From Nannochloropsis salina CCMP1776 (Eukaryota > Sar > Eustigmatophyceae > Eustigmatales > Monodopsidaceae), in the NCBI GenBank assembly GCA_004565275.1, contig SDOX01000005.1, positions 708,490 through 772,489 of the forward strand: a stretch of 64,000 nt of DNA. Reading direction: 5' to 3'. A model generated the notes under the pieces. The model had not been told where the DNA came from. It was given only the letters and a program-made list of their open reading frames with translations, and made no database searches. This document shows positions 1-10,891 of the stretch, one piece after another. The first letter of the stretch is position 1. The number at the start of each line of letters is the position of its first letter. Position numbers and translations under genes: made by a program.

Positions 1-801
1 CCCACTCTCGGGGTCGAATCCCTCGTAAAAAATGTCCCCGCCGTCCTCCTGCACTGCAGGCCGGATGCGCGACTCCATCAGCTCCTTGACCATGGCCACC
101 ACCTCGTCGTCTGTGTCCAGGATCGTCGTGTCGCTCACGATTGCGTGGTCGCTGACTATCACCCCCCCCTCCGCGTAGTGGTCCATCACGGTGGCGAAGA
201 TCTCAGGATTCAGGTTCTAGCCGGAACAGGAATGAATTTACGTGAGAGCCAAAAAGAATCAACGGCCCATCTTCCAGAACTCTGGAAATTGTGTAGCCGA
301 AATCTCAAGGGCACGAATTCGTATTGCTTGTCTACGAACCTGCCAGATGATACCAGGCGACTTGGTGATAGTGATGAAAGTCCGTCCCAGGAAGACTCCC
401 ATCACACCCTCGATCTTCAGGAGTTTCTTGGCCAATGGAGAACGGTTCACCTCCATGTCTCCTTGTCGGAAATACATACCCGTGCCATACTTCTCGTCCA
501 ACACCAGCTCTCCTGGTACGTATTTTAAGGACTCGGGGTTAGGCGTGCTTTCCGTCTGGATGAACATGCTCCGCCGTTGAATGTGCCCTGGGACAGGTAA
601 TCCTGAAGTGCGCGACGCGGAAGATGGCCACTTATAATTTGCGGCTAAGTGGCTAGAGGACATCCTCAGATTTGACGCCTGGCGCCGTGTAGTCCGGTGC
701 AGGACTCTAAGCGAGTTCAGAGAGCGTGGGCATGCGAATGCAGCCGACTCCCAAGTCACCGCATTGAGCGGTTTGGCAAAAGCAGGCGAAATGCGCCGCA
801 T
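1..801 (-). CDS. NFU1: NFU1-type iron-sulfur cluster scaffold (3' end outside window)
   Basis: Mitochondrial Fe-S cluster carrier that delivers 4Fe-4S clusters to client enzymes such as lipoyl synthase (family knowledge). Exons read 340..801 and 1..216 on the minus strand, with a phase-0 GT-AG intron at 217..339. The first ~75 residues are rich in Arg and Ser and lack acidic residues, as in a mitochondrial presequence. They are followed by the Nfu N-terminal domain (motifs TPNPESLKY, SPLAKKLLKIEGV and FLGRTFITITK). Splicing joins WQ to NLNPEIFA, as in the family. The second exon opens the NifU-like domain (IRPAVQEDGGDI), but the window ends before the CxxC cluster-binding motif, so the catalytic part cannot be checked. 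The start is the first ATG. It diverges from the PX gene. Confidence 0.9.
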
Positions 802-1147
802 GCTGCCTATCCAAGAAAAAATTTGTTCAGTTAGTGCATGAACACCGGAGGTCGATGCCGTGTGGGGAAGTACTTTGTGTTACGCAGCAACTTGCGACAA
901 CTTCGCAGAAATTTCTCGGCCGCCTCACCGCTCGGTCCCCATCCTTATTCCACTTATACTGCTTCCCGCAAGTCTTTTCTTCGATGCAGCCGGCATACTT
1001 TAACGCACACTACTCTACTCAAAACATTGAACCCCAATTCAGGGCCACTCGTTGCTGCCTCTTACGCCTTAGTCGAGGGCTCAAGAGCAACGTCGGTAGT
1101 ATCGTTGCCTCCTCCTCGGCCTTCGTCCCGCAATCACCCATGTTGTG
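802..1147. other. Divergent intergenic region
   Basis: Lies between the 5' ends of NFU1 (minus) and the PX gene (plus), so it probably holds both promoters and 5' leaders. The open frames seen here have no recognisable protein features. No motif was identified. Confidence 0.5.
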
Positions 1148-2816
1148 ATGGACGCCATCATCGTCAAGTACGACCAAGGTTCGTGTCGACTTAGGATTTA
1201 GCATTGTATCTCAAGGAGTGACAGTGATATTTCTTCTTCTTGCAAAACCGAGCCGTGTATACACCGTCTGAATCCCCTCGGCCTGCGCTCGTACTCGACT
1301 AACCTCCTCACAGGCCAAGCAAGCTTCATACGCTACACTATCTTGGTCACCCACGGCGACCAGTCTTGGTCCATACTCCGGCGATTCAATGATTTTAGTC
1401 ATTTACACGAGGCCCTGTGTCGTTCTTTCCCGCATTTCCCCGGCCGTCTTCCCCCGAAGAAATGGTTTGGCCGCTTCAATCCTGAATTTTTGCAGGAACG
1501 GAAGGTTGAGCTGCAACAATATTTAGATTCGGTCACTTCTTTGCCAGGATTTCCGGAGAGAAGTCAGGAGGGCTGCGTGTTCTTTGAGGTGAGCATGCCT
1601 TAGTATCGTGATGAGGCCATGAAGTGAGAGCACGTACACGGGGCTGGAGGGGCGTGCGTTGTTAGGGAAGCCGATGTGTTGAGACGTGGATAATGGCTGA
1701 TCTTTACACTTTTACAGGTGGATCGCCACTTGGCAGGACAGGACGCGGAGGATAAAGTTCATCTAGATGCGAGCGCTTTAGGGAGCCCGTACGTCCCCCC
1801 TGTGTCCCTTACGATCGGCCCCCCTGCTCTCTCACTCCCTCAGAGCCCCGCCGCCGCACATGGTTTTAGTGCCCTCCTCTCTACCCTCAAGCTTTTTGCT
1901 CTCACTTCTACTTTCTCCTATTTTCTTTCTTGACGACTGCAGAGCCCAAGTGGAGGAGGCGCGCATCTCCTCCATCCTGTGGGAGGCCTCGCACGCATTC
2001 ATCAACACATCCTCGGTAAGCCCCCCGCCCCCTGCGAGGGTCCCCTGCTCCGATTCTCCCTCTCCTGTCACGATACGGGTGGGATGGAAGATGTTCCGAT
2101 ATATTGTAGGAGGCCACTCTCGGCCCGCCGTTTGTTTAAGGCGCGGTGCCCCAAACAGTCGCGACGAACATCTCGCGCGCCTCCTACAAATACCCTCCTC
2201 TGCACCCACCACCCTTGTCTACGCACAGCCCCTACATCAGGTGTCAATTGAACAAATGGACCCTGAGGAGCTCGCACAACAACGCAGCAAGCTGTTGCAG
2301 CGCACTTCTGGTAAGGCCGCACGGCTTTTCCCCCACCTTCTTTCCTGTCGTTTCCTGTATGAAGGCCGTTCCATTCCGACAGGAGGGGGTAACATGTATC
2401 TCCATTCAAGCCTGGACCTGTCCATCTTCTCTCTCCTATTCCCATCAGGCCTCCGTGTCCTCACTGCTACAGTCCCCAGATTGATTTCTGCGACTCACCT
2501 GCAGCAGGCGCATCGACAGGGGCAGCCACAGCCTGGTCACGACGTTGTAGGAAGGGGGAAGAGTGCAGGCCTTCGCACGGGGGGAAGGGGGGTCCATGGA
2601 TCAAACGGGAAAGAGTGTAGCAGAGGTAGTATAGAGGAGGGAGGAGTGGGGGTGATAGACGTTCTCTCAGCCCCGTCGAGGATGACTCTCGGCGCGCAGG
2701 CCGACCTGTTGGAGAAGCAAGGCTTGAGCGTGGCGGATAAGTTGAGAGAAGCGCGCCTGATACGGACGACCGACGACAAGGACTTGATATACAGGGTGGG
2801 GGAGGAGAGGGCCTAA
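1148..2816 (+). CDS. PX-domain phosphoinositide-binding protein
   Basis: Probable endosomal or vacuolar membrane-binding protein of 293 residues. Six exons fit by phase: 1148..1182, 1324..1588, 1718..1788, 1943..2015, 2241..2310, 2449..2816. The N-terminal ~100 residues form a PX domain: a beta-strand region (FIRYTILVTHGDQSW), the basic RRFNDF motif whose Arg normally contacts PI3P, a PPKKWFGRF proline/lysine loop, and the R-x-LQQYLDSV helix. The rest is polar with a helical C-terminal part (ADLLEKQGLSVADKLREARL) that I cannot assign to a family. The junction of exons 1 and 2 (donor at 1183, acceptor at 1323) was chosen because it restores a continuous first PX strand; it is the least certain splice. 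It could be a sorting-nexin-like or Vam7-like protein, but neither a BAR nor a SNARE domain is evident. Confidence 0.75.
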
Positions 2817-3158
2817 AGAGTCCTCGGCTCCTCGAGAGGAAGCGTATTTGGGGAGGATGTTGTCGGAGCGGATTTTGGAGGAGGCGCAGGCTTGAGGAGC
2901 CCAGTAAAGCCAGTAAACGTGCTTCACTGCCTATCCATTGCATATCATATCGAATTATAACTGAAGCAATCACAAAAGAAATGCGCGGTACCAACGGAAA
3001 CGATCGTGAAAATATATCGCCTGCTTTTCGTGCCCTGTTTTTCTGACGGGCCCGCGAAGCGGCTGATTGACAGCCACAGAGTCTGATCCCGACTTTCCAG
3101 CCATCTCACCCATCTGCCCACTGTAGTATCAGCTGCCTCGTCCCCGGCCCCAGGGGGC
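2817..3158. other. Convergent 3' intergenic region
   Basis: Sits between the stop codons of the PX gene and the TMEM144-type gene, so it should hold two 3' UTRs. Nothing else was seen. Confidence 0.5.
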
Positions 3159-4767
3159 CTACCTGGACGCGGCTATCAGACCGCAAGAGGTGGCGGTCAG
3201 GCCAAAGGCCGCCGCCAACACGCCCAGGTTCCGCCTCCCCCTGATCTCCCCGAAGACCACAACGCCCCAGAGGGAGGCGACCAGCCCCGGCGTGGCGGTA
3301 ATGATGGGGAAGGTGACGGCCAGAGAGGTGAGGCGCTGGTTGGCGACAAACCAGGCGACCATGGCGACCGCCCAGACGAGGCCCGCGAGGAAGGCGGGGA
3401 GCAGGGCGGCGGGGTAGAGCTCGAAGGGCCTGAAGGCAGTGGGGGGAAAGCCCGAGGGGCCCTTCTTGCCTCCACGGCGGGAGTAGGCGCCTGCCAGGGC
3501 GTGGAGGAGGAGGGCGAGAAGGAAAAAGCTGGACGAGGCCAAGAATATCCCGGAAAAGTGCGCGAAGACGAAGTCAAGCATTTGCAGGTCTTGATATCTG
3601 GCGAAAGAGGAGTCAGGCTCGGCGGCGCGGTCCATGATGTGGTAGGAGGGGTTGAAGGAGGCGCCGAAGAAGAGGCCGGCCAGGAGGGCCGCCGAGGCCC
3701 CAAGGAAGACGCGGAGAGGCCCGGTGACGGAGGGAAGGAATGCGTCCGCTGGGCAAGGTCAAAAAGGAGAAGGGACAGGGGGGTGTAAGGGGCGGATCGT
3801 GGTCAGAGTTCCCGGATATGCGAAGGAGAGAGACCCCCAAGGGGAAAATTTTATTGACTCGCGCGGGCCAGGTATTTCCCGCCCGCCTACCTCCGTGCTC
3901 ATCGCGCCCGTACCCTGTGAGCCCCCGCCCGCCGCTCGCGCCGCTGAGGACCCCCTCTTCGTCATCCCCCTCCTCGTCCCTCTCGATCAGGAGGCTACTG
4001 CGAAGCGCTGGGCTCGCCAACCTGTGGGGCATCCTCTTCCTGCGATGGGCTCTCCGAGACGAGGCGGAAGAGGCATCGCGCGTGGGCTCGGTCGGCTTGA
4101 CGACGAGATAGACGAGGAGGGCGAGCAGAGCCGTCGCCGCCCCGGCGTAGTTCAAAACAGGCTTGGAGACTTGCTGCTTTTCCACGCCCAGGATACCGAA
4201 GGTGCTCGAGGCCCACCCCACGCACATGTTGCTAATGCCCCAGATCAGCAGTGAGAGGCCGAGGCCTATGAGCTTGATGGCCGGGACGGAGAGGAGGTTC
4301 CCCGTGCTCCATAAGACGCCCCCCAGGAGAGCAAGAGGAGGCGTGGAGGGGAAGCCGCGATAGACTCCCACCCCTAGACCCACTAGCCACACAGCCCAAC
4401 AGAAAAAGAATTGGAACGCTATCCCATTCCCTGTCTCACACCTGTGATGTCATACAATACAAAAATGAGGACGCGGGAATGACAGTAAAAAATAAGTCTT
4501 CCCTAAAGCTATGGTCCATATAAGTGCACAGCTGCCATCGCGCAGTCATGAATTGCACCCATGATTAAAAAGTTCCCAACAAGTACCGCTGTTCTGCTCG
4601 GACAGGTGGCCCCAGCCAGTTTAGCCTGGAATCGCTTGCCTCATGGCCCATCCGTGGCGGGATGCTGGCAACTTTCACACTTACTTCTTCACTGGAATGT
4701 AATTGGATCCGAAACCCAAAGCTGCGACAAGTATGGCTAGGTAGCCAATGGTAGCATCGTTTGCCAT
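3159..4767 (-). CDS. TMEM144: TMEM144-family multipass membrane protein
   Basis: Predicted transporter-like membrane protein of 407 residues in the drug/metabolite-transporter clan; the substrate is not known for the family. Exons on the minus strand: 4685..4767, 3891..4441, 3159..3748, with matching phases. The N terminus (MANDATIGYLAILVAALGFGSNYIPVKK is split over two motifs: GYLAILVAALGFGSN and YIPVKK) joins across the first intron to CETGNGIAFQFFFCWAVW, which is the family's hallmark start. About nine to ten hydrophobic segments follow, including WSTGNLLSVPAIKLIGLG near residue 75 and FPIITATPGLVASLWGVVVFGEI near the C terminus. A long, charged, Ser/Arg/Glu-rich loop of roughly 65 residues separates the two halves and is larger than usual. 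The short first exon was found only by matching the conserved N terminus. Confidence 0.88.
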
Positions 4768-5944
4768 CTCTTCACGCACTTGCGATCATCAAGTACCCAC
4801 TTTCTGAAGTCCGAGTAGAGGGGTGTTGATGGCGACCTCTTTTTTTTAAACACCTTGTTTCAAATGAAAAGGGGAGGAGGAAACATGACTTAGACCGCGT
4901 CAAGGACCAAAAAAGTTGAAACACGTCATCCTTTACAAAGGAATTTTCTGCGGGGCTTGCTCAAGGTTTGAAACGCACATGTCCATGTAGTCATGGTGGC
5001 GCCACAAGAAGAATGCCGCCAAGGCGAGATACGAGGAGAGATGGGGCGGCTTGGGAACACTCGATTTTCAGTATATGCTGTGCTGACGTCAATAACAAAA
5101 ATTTTAAGGGTTGATGATATGCAAAGATTAAACAAATCTCTTGTCTCAACATTCCTTTGACCACTTCAGGTCTGTGAGTTTTGGAAAAGCACATCATCGC
5201 ACCCAACAGGTCAACTATCACTTGGAGGCTGGCAAACATGCCTGAGTGCGAATGAAAAATCTTTACGGCTCAGACAACGAGAGCGCCATTTCTCTTAAAA
5301 GGAATTGTATGAGAATTACGCTTGTAACGACGCAAAGAAGTAGGTCTGAAATGAATCATCTTGTGCATGTGGAACAAAGAGATCGACGCCCTCAGAGAAA
5401 TTGAGTTTGCCTCGACGGAAGCAATTGTACTTTGCGAGTGACTACAAAAACCTTGCCATAAATATCATGCCTGTGACTTAAGAATTTCGTAGAACCTAAA
5501 AATGCTTTGTGGCTGAATAGTGATCCTCATTTCCGAGTTTCTGCCAAGATATGTTCCCAGACGAGGCGAAACAGAGGATGACTTTCGGAACAATTCTTGC
5601 CCTGTCTCCTCTTGCTTTCCTGCGCATTAAACTCCAATCACATTTTAATCCGTGACTTTTGACCTGAAGAGGAAGCGACCGTTCTGATCAGCCAACTGAC
5701 ATTCGCATCGGACTTCCACCTACTTCTCCTTTGAAGAAGCGAGTGCTGCGTTGGCGTCACTGTGTCGTCCATTGTGGTTGATAACGAAATTACTTCAGAC
5801 TTTGAAATAAGGATTGATTATCTCGTGACTGTTAAGACATGGCCTTCAAAAGGCTCTTGAGGTATTCTGTTTTGTCACAGATAAAAAAAACAGACTATCT
5901 CTGTGATCCTCTTAGAGCATGTGACTGTCATTCCTCTTGCCAGC
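4768..5944. other. Intergenic region, no gene seen
   Basis: About 1.2 kb, more AT-rich than the flanking exons, between the 5' end of the TMEM144-type gene and the 3' end of the proteasome alpha gene. Short open frames here lack domain features and splice support. It presumably holds a promoter and a 3' UTR. Confidence 0.45.
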
Positions 5945-7221
5945 TCACCTTCTATTGACAAGCTCGAGTATCCCTTCCATCGGTGATATGGACTCCCATA
6001 GTGCCACACCCTCACTGGAAACCAGGGCAACGTCCACTCCCACGCGCGCTCGATCTTCCTTCTCTTCGCGCGCCGCCCCAGTCTCCTCGCTCCCGTCCTG
6101 CTGACTTCTTTCCACCTCGGTTTTATCCTCCTTCCCATTGTTTACATCCTCTCCTCTAACACCGCCGTTTTTCAACAGAGCCCGGCAGCAGTCGAGGGAA
6201 AGCTTCAAAGCGTCTCGAAGATCCATGTCGGGCTCGTACTTTTCCTCCAGGACGGTCATGGCTGTCTCCGCGCCCCGCCCAATGGCGCAGGCCTTCCAAA
6301 GAGTGAAAGTGCCCGAAGGATCTGTTTTATAAATGCGCGGGAAAAGCTGTTTGTTGCTCTTGGTGGAGGGGTCTGGGGTCTCCTCTAGCAACCCTGCAAT
6401 AAGGATACTGGATCCGTACGGGCGGCGCCGTCCTTGCATTGTGGCTTCCTGCTGCTTGGCGGCAATTACTTCCACAACCTCAGCCACAGGAATGTCCTCT
6501 CCAAAACGGTTATCATGATCAGCTGCGGCTTGTTGGGCGGCGAGGAGAAGTGTGCGACTGTCTTGTCTAAGGCCTACGTGACTCAGACATATGCCTTTAG
6601 TCAACCGCCAGAGCTTCGGAAGACCGCCTCCCTCAACAAGGGATAGAGGCTGTCTTTCACTTGGTGACCGCGAGGGAGAGTTATTAACAATGAAAAAAGG
6701 ATAAGACAGAGTGTCGGGATTACGCCTGTGGTCCTCTCCATATGAGGTGCGTCATCTTCCACTGATGTCCCTCACGTCAGGCACTCTTTCTTGACAATTA
6801 ACCCCCTCCACAACACCTCTACGCCAATGAAATTATTTCGTAATCCTCTCGTTCAATTTGACAGGCTCAATTTGACTCAGATAATGTTACTGGCCTCTGT
6901 GGGCACTCCGCCCTTATGCCATACTCACCTCGGCGCAACCAACAGTATCGCCTCTCCGAGAGAGAGTGCGATGAGAGGAGCCCCTCTTGACACAGCTCGA
7001 GCAGCAGCATCACTTTGAGGCAAATGACCCTTGGCATCAAAGCGTGTTAGAGGACTGATAGGGCTAAAGCTTTCGGCGAAAGTTCCAGATGACCATATTA
7101 AGTTGACGAGGACAAGGGGGAGGACCTTGGGGAGGTTAATCGAGATGCCGTAGATCTCGAGCCTCGTGAGCATCCCCGACGCCGGCGTCAGCACTTCCGA
7201 AGATGTTGCTATCCTTCTCAT
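5945..7221 (-). CDS. 20S proteasome alpha subunit with N-terminal signal-like sequence
   Basis: Alpha-type 20S proteasome core subunit of 333 residues, closest by eye to alpha2 (PSMA2); alpha subunits form the gated outer rings. Exons 6929..7221 and 5945..6653 join in phase 2. The divergent alpha N-terminal signature is at residues 58-80 (LTRFDAKGHLPQ, then AVSRGAPLIAL). Further matches are RFGEDIPVAEVV, RRRPYGSSILIAGL, YKTDPSGTFTLWKACAIG and LEEKYEPDMDLRDALKLSL. Unlike ordinary alpha subunits, a hydrophobic stretch (LPKVLPLVLVNLIWSSGTFA, residues 30-49) precedes the signature and looks like a cleavable signal peptide with Glu at +1. An acidic Lys/Glu-rich insertion of about 45 residues interrupts the C-terminal part. 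The usual FSPEGRL-QVEYA start is heavily altered. ATG at 7221 is the first in-frame Met; Met17 is an alternative. The acceptor at 6654 is the weakest splice. See findings on a periplastidial proteasome. Confidence 0.8.
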
Positions 7222-7586
7222 ATTTGTGTGCAGAGGAATTCAATACCACATGTAAAGCGAAGGATCAAGGAAAAATTGGACAGACTTTGAAAAAAGGGAG
7301 GCAACGGATAGCGAGAGCTCCCGCTCCCGTGGGAGCCGACCTGGCGAGCTGAGGCGAGCACTTCCAAAGCACCCAAATACACTGGTACCCTCCAGAGCAA
7401 CACGGCGCCACGAGCTTTTCATCGTTTCGCGCGTATTCTTATATGGAAATTTATATCTTCGAGGAGACTGACTTCTTCCTCGGATAGGAAGGCCGGGCAG
7501 TCACATGAAGTCACTGATCTTCAGTTTTTACGCGCTGCCATCTCCATAATTCCAGGGAAGCAGCCTTCCCGTCGGTCGTTGAATTT
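7222..7586. other. Divergent intergenic region
   Basis: Lies between the proteasome alpha start and a small plus-strand gene, so it probably contains both promoters. An AG acceptor-like site near 7556 could end a 5' UTR intron of the plus-strand gene. No protein-coding signal was recognised. Confidence 0.4.
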
Positions 7587-8198
7587 ATGTATGAAACTCA
7601 ACAAGACTTAGGAGATCTGCTTGATGACTTAGAGCGGGCTCTTGCGGTACGTATTTCGCCCTGCACTGGCCAGATTTAAGACGCACATGTCGTTTTCCTC
7701 TTGCTTAGTGTGAAACTTTCGAAATGTTGCGGTAAGAACATGATTTTTTTTGGATTACTAGCGCATGGCAATGTACTGTACTTATTTGTCTCTGGAGCGT
7801 AGCCCGTTCTATCCCTCTGATTTTCATTACGTTCCTCATTTCTCAGCGTAAATGTATGACGCAAAGTTCTGCATGACAAACGTCTTGTTATGCTTTAGAA
7901 ACTCTTGAAAAAGCCTCATCTTGATCGGACTTTAAGCCCTACCTTGGTCTGGAGGTCATATAGCTCCTGACAGTTGTATACGTCTTTTCATGCACTTTTA
8001 CAGAAAACGTACGAGACTATGAATTCATTGATTTCAGCGAGCAAGCCTACCAAGGGTGCGGTAGAGGATTTGGCCGCATATTCCTTTAAGTTCAATCTTT
8101 CTCTCCATAACCTGCAGCTTGCGACATCTGACTTTGCATCCGCAGCAAATGTCAAGACTACTGAGCCTGACAGTATGGAGAAAAGCGATAGTTCATAA
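7587..8198 (+). CDS. Small helical protein, unknown function
   Basis: I do not recognise this gene. Two exons, 7587..7646 and 8004..8198, join in phase 0 with good GT and TTTTACAG signals and give 84 residues. The product looks mostly alpha-helical and acidic: an amphipathic segment (QQDLGDLLDDLERALAKTYE), a second helix rich in Leu, Ala and Asn around residues 45-70, and a polar Ser/Glu/Lys tail. The size and heptad-like Leu spacing resemble small subunits of helical-bundle complexes (Mediator or BLOC/BORC type), but no signature supports a name. The reading frame is open for a few codons upstream of the chosen ATG to an acceptor-like AG, so an extra 5' coding exon is possible. Confidence 0.5.
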
Positions 8199-9185
8199 TC
8201 AAAGATGAGCCAGCCACGAAGCTACTGGAGAATTCTGTAAGAAAAATGTTTAAAAGTTGCAAATTCTAAGAGTGAAGTGATATCTTTTTTTAATGGGGTG
8301 TAGAGGTGAAGTCTAGCCTCGTAGGGGAAAACAGGATTCTGTGTCTTCCATTCTACACCTTGATAAAGCGAAGAATTCCGACAAAACCAAAGAGATTGTT
8401 CTAGTTTAAGGTTTGTAAGCGTACAACTATGAACTTCTTCTCTTTGTAGGCCTGTGTGGTCGTATGCATACGATTCATGAAGTGAATCAGTATCGCTGGA
8501 TTTTGCTTAGGAGTAAAGCACGACTAAGAAAATATGCTGCCTGGCAGGCATCCTGAGACATGAGGCAAGCGACGTAGCAATTGAATTTTTATTCAAGCCA
8601 GGGCATCTGTATGACTCTGTTAGGAACCAATGAGCTTTAAAAAAAATCGTTGCGCGTTCTGTAGTTTTAATTCTCCGCCTTGGGGTGCGGGGCCATTTCG
8701 GAAAAGGCTCTTTGGACGGAGATGGCAGCATGTGTCCCTTCTCCAAATTGGTCCGTGTGTGGTAGCTGAAATACTGCTTTAAAATTCTGCTCGGCCATCC
8801 TGCCTTCGAATTCACTCCTTTCGAGCTGTCGGGTTCCTCACGAGGCCTCCGGGAGCGGATTGCGCAGAAAGGCGACCCGGAGACACAAAGACCATACACC
8901 GATTTAACTGCACTGGACGATACGGCATGGCGACGACGATGGCCAAGCATTGCTACGTGATTATTCGCCTTGCCATTCAGTGAGAAATGATTATATATGT
9001 GGGACGGTCTTTGCATGGGAAGAGGGCATGAAAACAACATGGCCTGGCGGGATGGAGCCTCACACCTGTGTATGCGTTCGATCCACAAGCAACTCACCAT
9101 ATGCGTCGGGGCCTGTCTCCAATCTGCTTTAGGCTACTTTTCTCTAATTTAGCCTATTTTATACAGACAGAGACATACAGGGATC
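8199..9185. other. Intergenic region with one long unsupported minus-strand frame
   Basis: Nearly 1 kb between the small helical-protein gene and eIF3j. The minus strand has an open frame of 197 codons (9100 down to 8507) with a basic, Ser/Arg/Trp-containing product that resembles no family and shows no signal, repeat or membrane segment. It may be chance or an orphan gene. Otherwise nothing was seen beyond the likely eIF3j promoter. Confidence 0.4.
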
Positions 9186-10583
9186 ATGGGAGACTCATGG
9201 GAAGATGATGACTTCACCCCAGTGGTGCCTCAAGCAGTGGTGCTGCCAACCAAGACATCCTGGGACGATGAGGATCTGGTAGGTCGTCCGCTACCCTTGA
9301 AGTGCTGCCCCCTAGTGTACTCATGCGCCCTTCGACGATTTTCGTCGAAAGTTTGGCTTGTGAAATGATTTGGAATGCTATAAGCTTGTGCAAGGAAGAA
9401 AGTTGACTTGTACATATCTTGCGTATGCTTCAGCTAGGCTTTGATCCAGTTTTTACGAAGAAGGGCGCAAAGGCAAAGTTTTTTTGCGCGTAAATGCGCA
9501 CTATATTGGCCGAAGATGCATGCATGTGTCGTTAATATACGAAGAGAGTGGGAAGCTCGCTCACCGGTCGCTCAGAGCCATCATTTTCGGTTCCCTTTTC
9601 CGACATGGCATCACAGCCAGAGGACCCGAACGCGGGCAAGACACCGGAGGAAATCGCAGCCGAGGCCGAGCGGCGGAGAAAGGCGGAAGAGGCTCGACAG
9701 GCGAGGGCACGAAAAAACGCGGAGCGAGCAGAATTGCGGCGGCAGGCGGAGGAGGAAGCGGAGCGGATGGCCAAAGAGACACCGGAGGAGCGCGCCCTGC
9801 GGGAGCGCCAGGCTGTGGAGAAGGCGGACTACGCCATGGCCGACGAGCTCTTCGGGGCCCCCGGCCAGCCCAGCAGTCGGCCCTTGTCCTCCCTCTCTCT
9901 CTCTTCCTCTACCTCCTCCGTGGGCGCAGGCAAGGTGAGCGAGAGGGCCCGAGGCCCCGGCATGAGCGTGGAGGCCGCGCTGTGTGCTCACCTCCCCTTC
10001 CCCCTCCCCAGGCGCCCAGCGCACCGACAGTCCTCAAAGCTCCCGGGGACTTTACGGCCCTGGCCAAGAGCCTGGGTCCTCAATTCAAGAAGGCGGCCAG
10101 CAGCAAGGACGTGACCGGCTTCGTATCGGAGCTGTTGGCCCGCGGGGGGAAGGATCCTGTGGGGGTGGAGGACTTGAATGAGCTGATCAAAGGTCTGCAG
10201 GCGCTGGCCGTGGAGAAGCAACGGCTTGCGGACGCGAACCGCAATAAGATCGGGGCGAAGCAGAAGGCGCTGGCGGCGAAGAAGAAGGAGCACAAGGCAA
10301 AGAGCGCGCAGCACAAGGAGGTGTTCGGCGCCGACTTCGACGAGGACGACCCCGACATGGACCAGTACTACGCCATGGAGGACGTGCGTGGGGCCGGGAG
10401 GCCTGGGTATCGGGAGGGGGTCTGGGGTTTGGTTCGTGCGCGCCTCTTTTAGTCCGTTCTCTCACACGCGGCGTGTTTCCCCGACCTCGGGACGCGGCTC
10501 CGAGCACCTTGCCATCTCACGGCGGGCTGTGGCCTACCGCCTTTCCTCCCTACCTTCCCCCCACTCCACAGGAATTCATGTAA
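9186..10583 (+). CDS. EIF3J: Translation initiation factor eIF3 subunit j
   Basis: Loosely bound eIF3 subunit that acts at the 40S decoding centre and helps recycling and start selection (family knowledge). Four exons fit: 9186..9278, 9617..9934, 10012..10383, 10572..10583, giving 264 residues. The first exon encodes the typical acidic/Trp start (MGDSWEDDDFTP, then SWDDEDL). The middle is a long basic/acidic helix rich in Glu, Arg and Ala (KTPEEIAAEAERRRKAEEA), then the conserved KAPGDFTALAKSLGPQF and LLARGGKDPVGVEDLNELIK segments. The last exon is only four codons including the stop (EFM), reproducing the family's acidic -FM terminus (human eIF3j ends EDFM). That micro-exon is inferred from phase and homology. 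The exon 2 acceptor at 9616 was chosen for frame and leaves a plausible junction. Confidence 0.92.
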
Positions 10584-10891
10584 GGGCACTGTAACCCCGG
10601 TTCGGCTTGACGAAGGCTTGGAGCGCCCTTTCGGTGGGATAGAATGGATGCTTTACCGCTGCGCTTCGGCTGAGGGAAAGAGAAATGCGAGCGGGGATCG
10701 GGGTCCTAGAAACGAAGAAAGGAGAACTAGTTCCTGGCCAAAGAAAAAGAAGACAGATACCCTCTCTAGGCCTAGGCCCCATTACTTTTTTTGGCTGTTT
10801 CTTATACCTGCACTCGTGCTTCTCTAGTCTTTCGAGACCTTACCTGATCTTCCTCCCTCCATCGCCCCCCGGCCCCCCCATCCGAGCTACC
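10584..10891. other. Convergent 3' intergenic region
   Basis: Between the stop codons of eIF3j and the RGG protein; expected to hold both 3' UTRs. Nothing else was seen. Confidence 0.5.
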
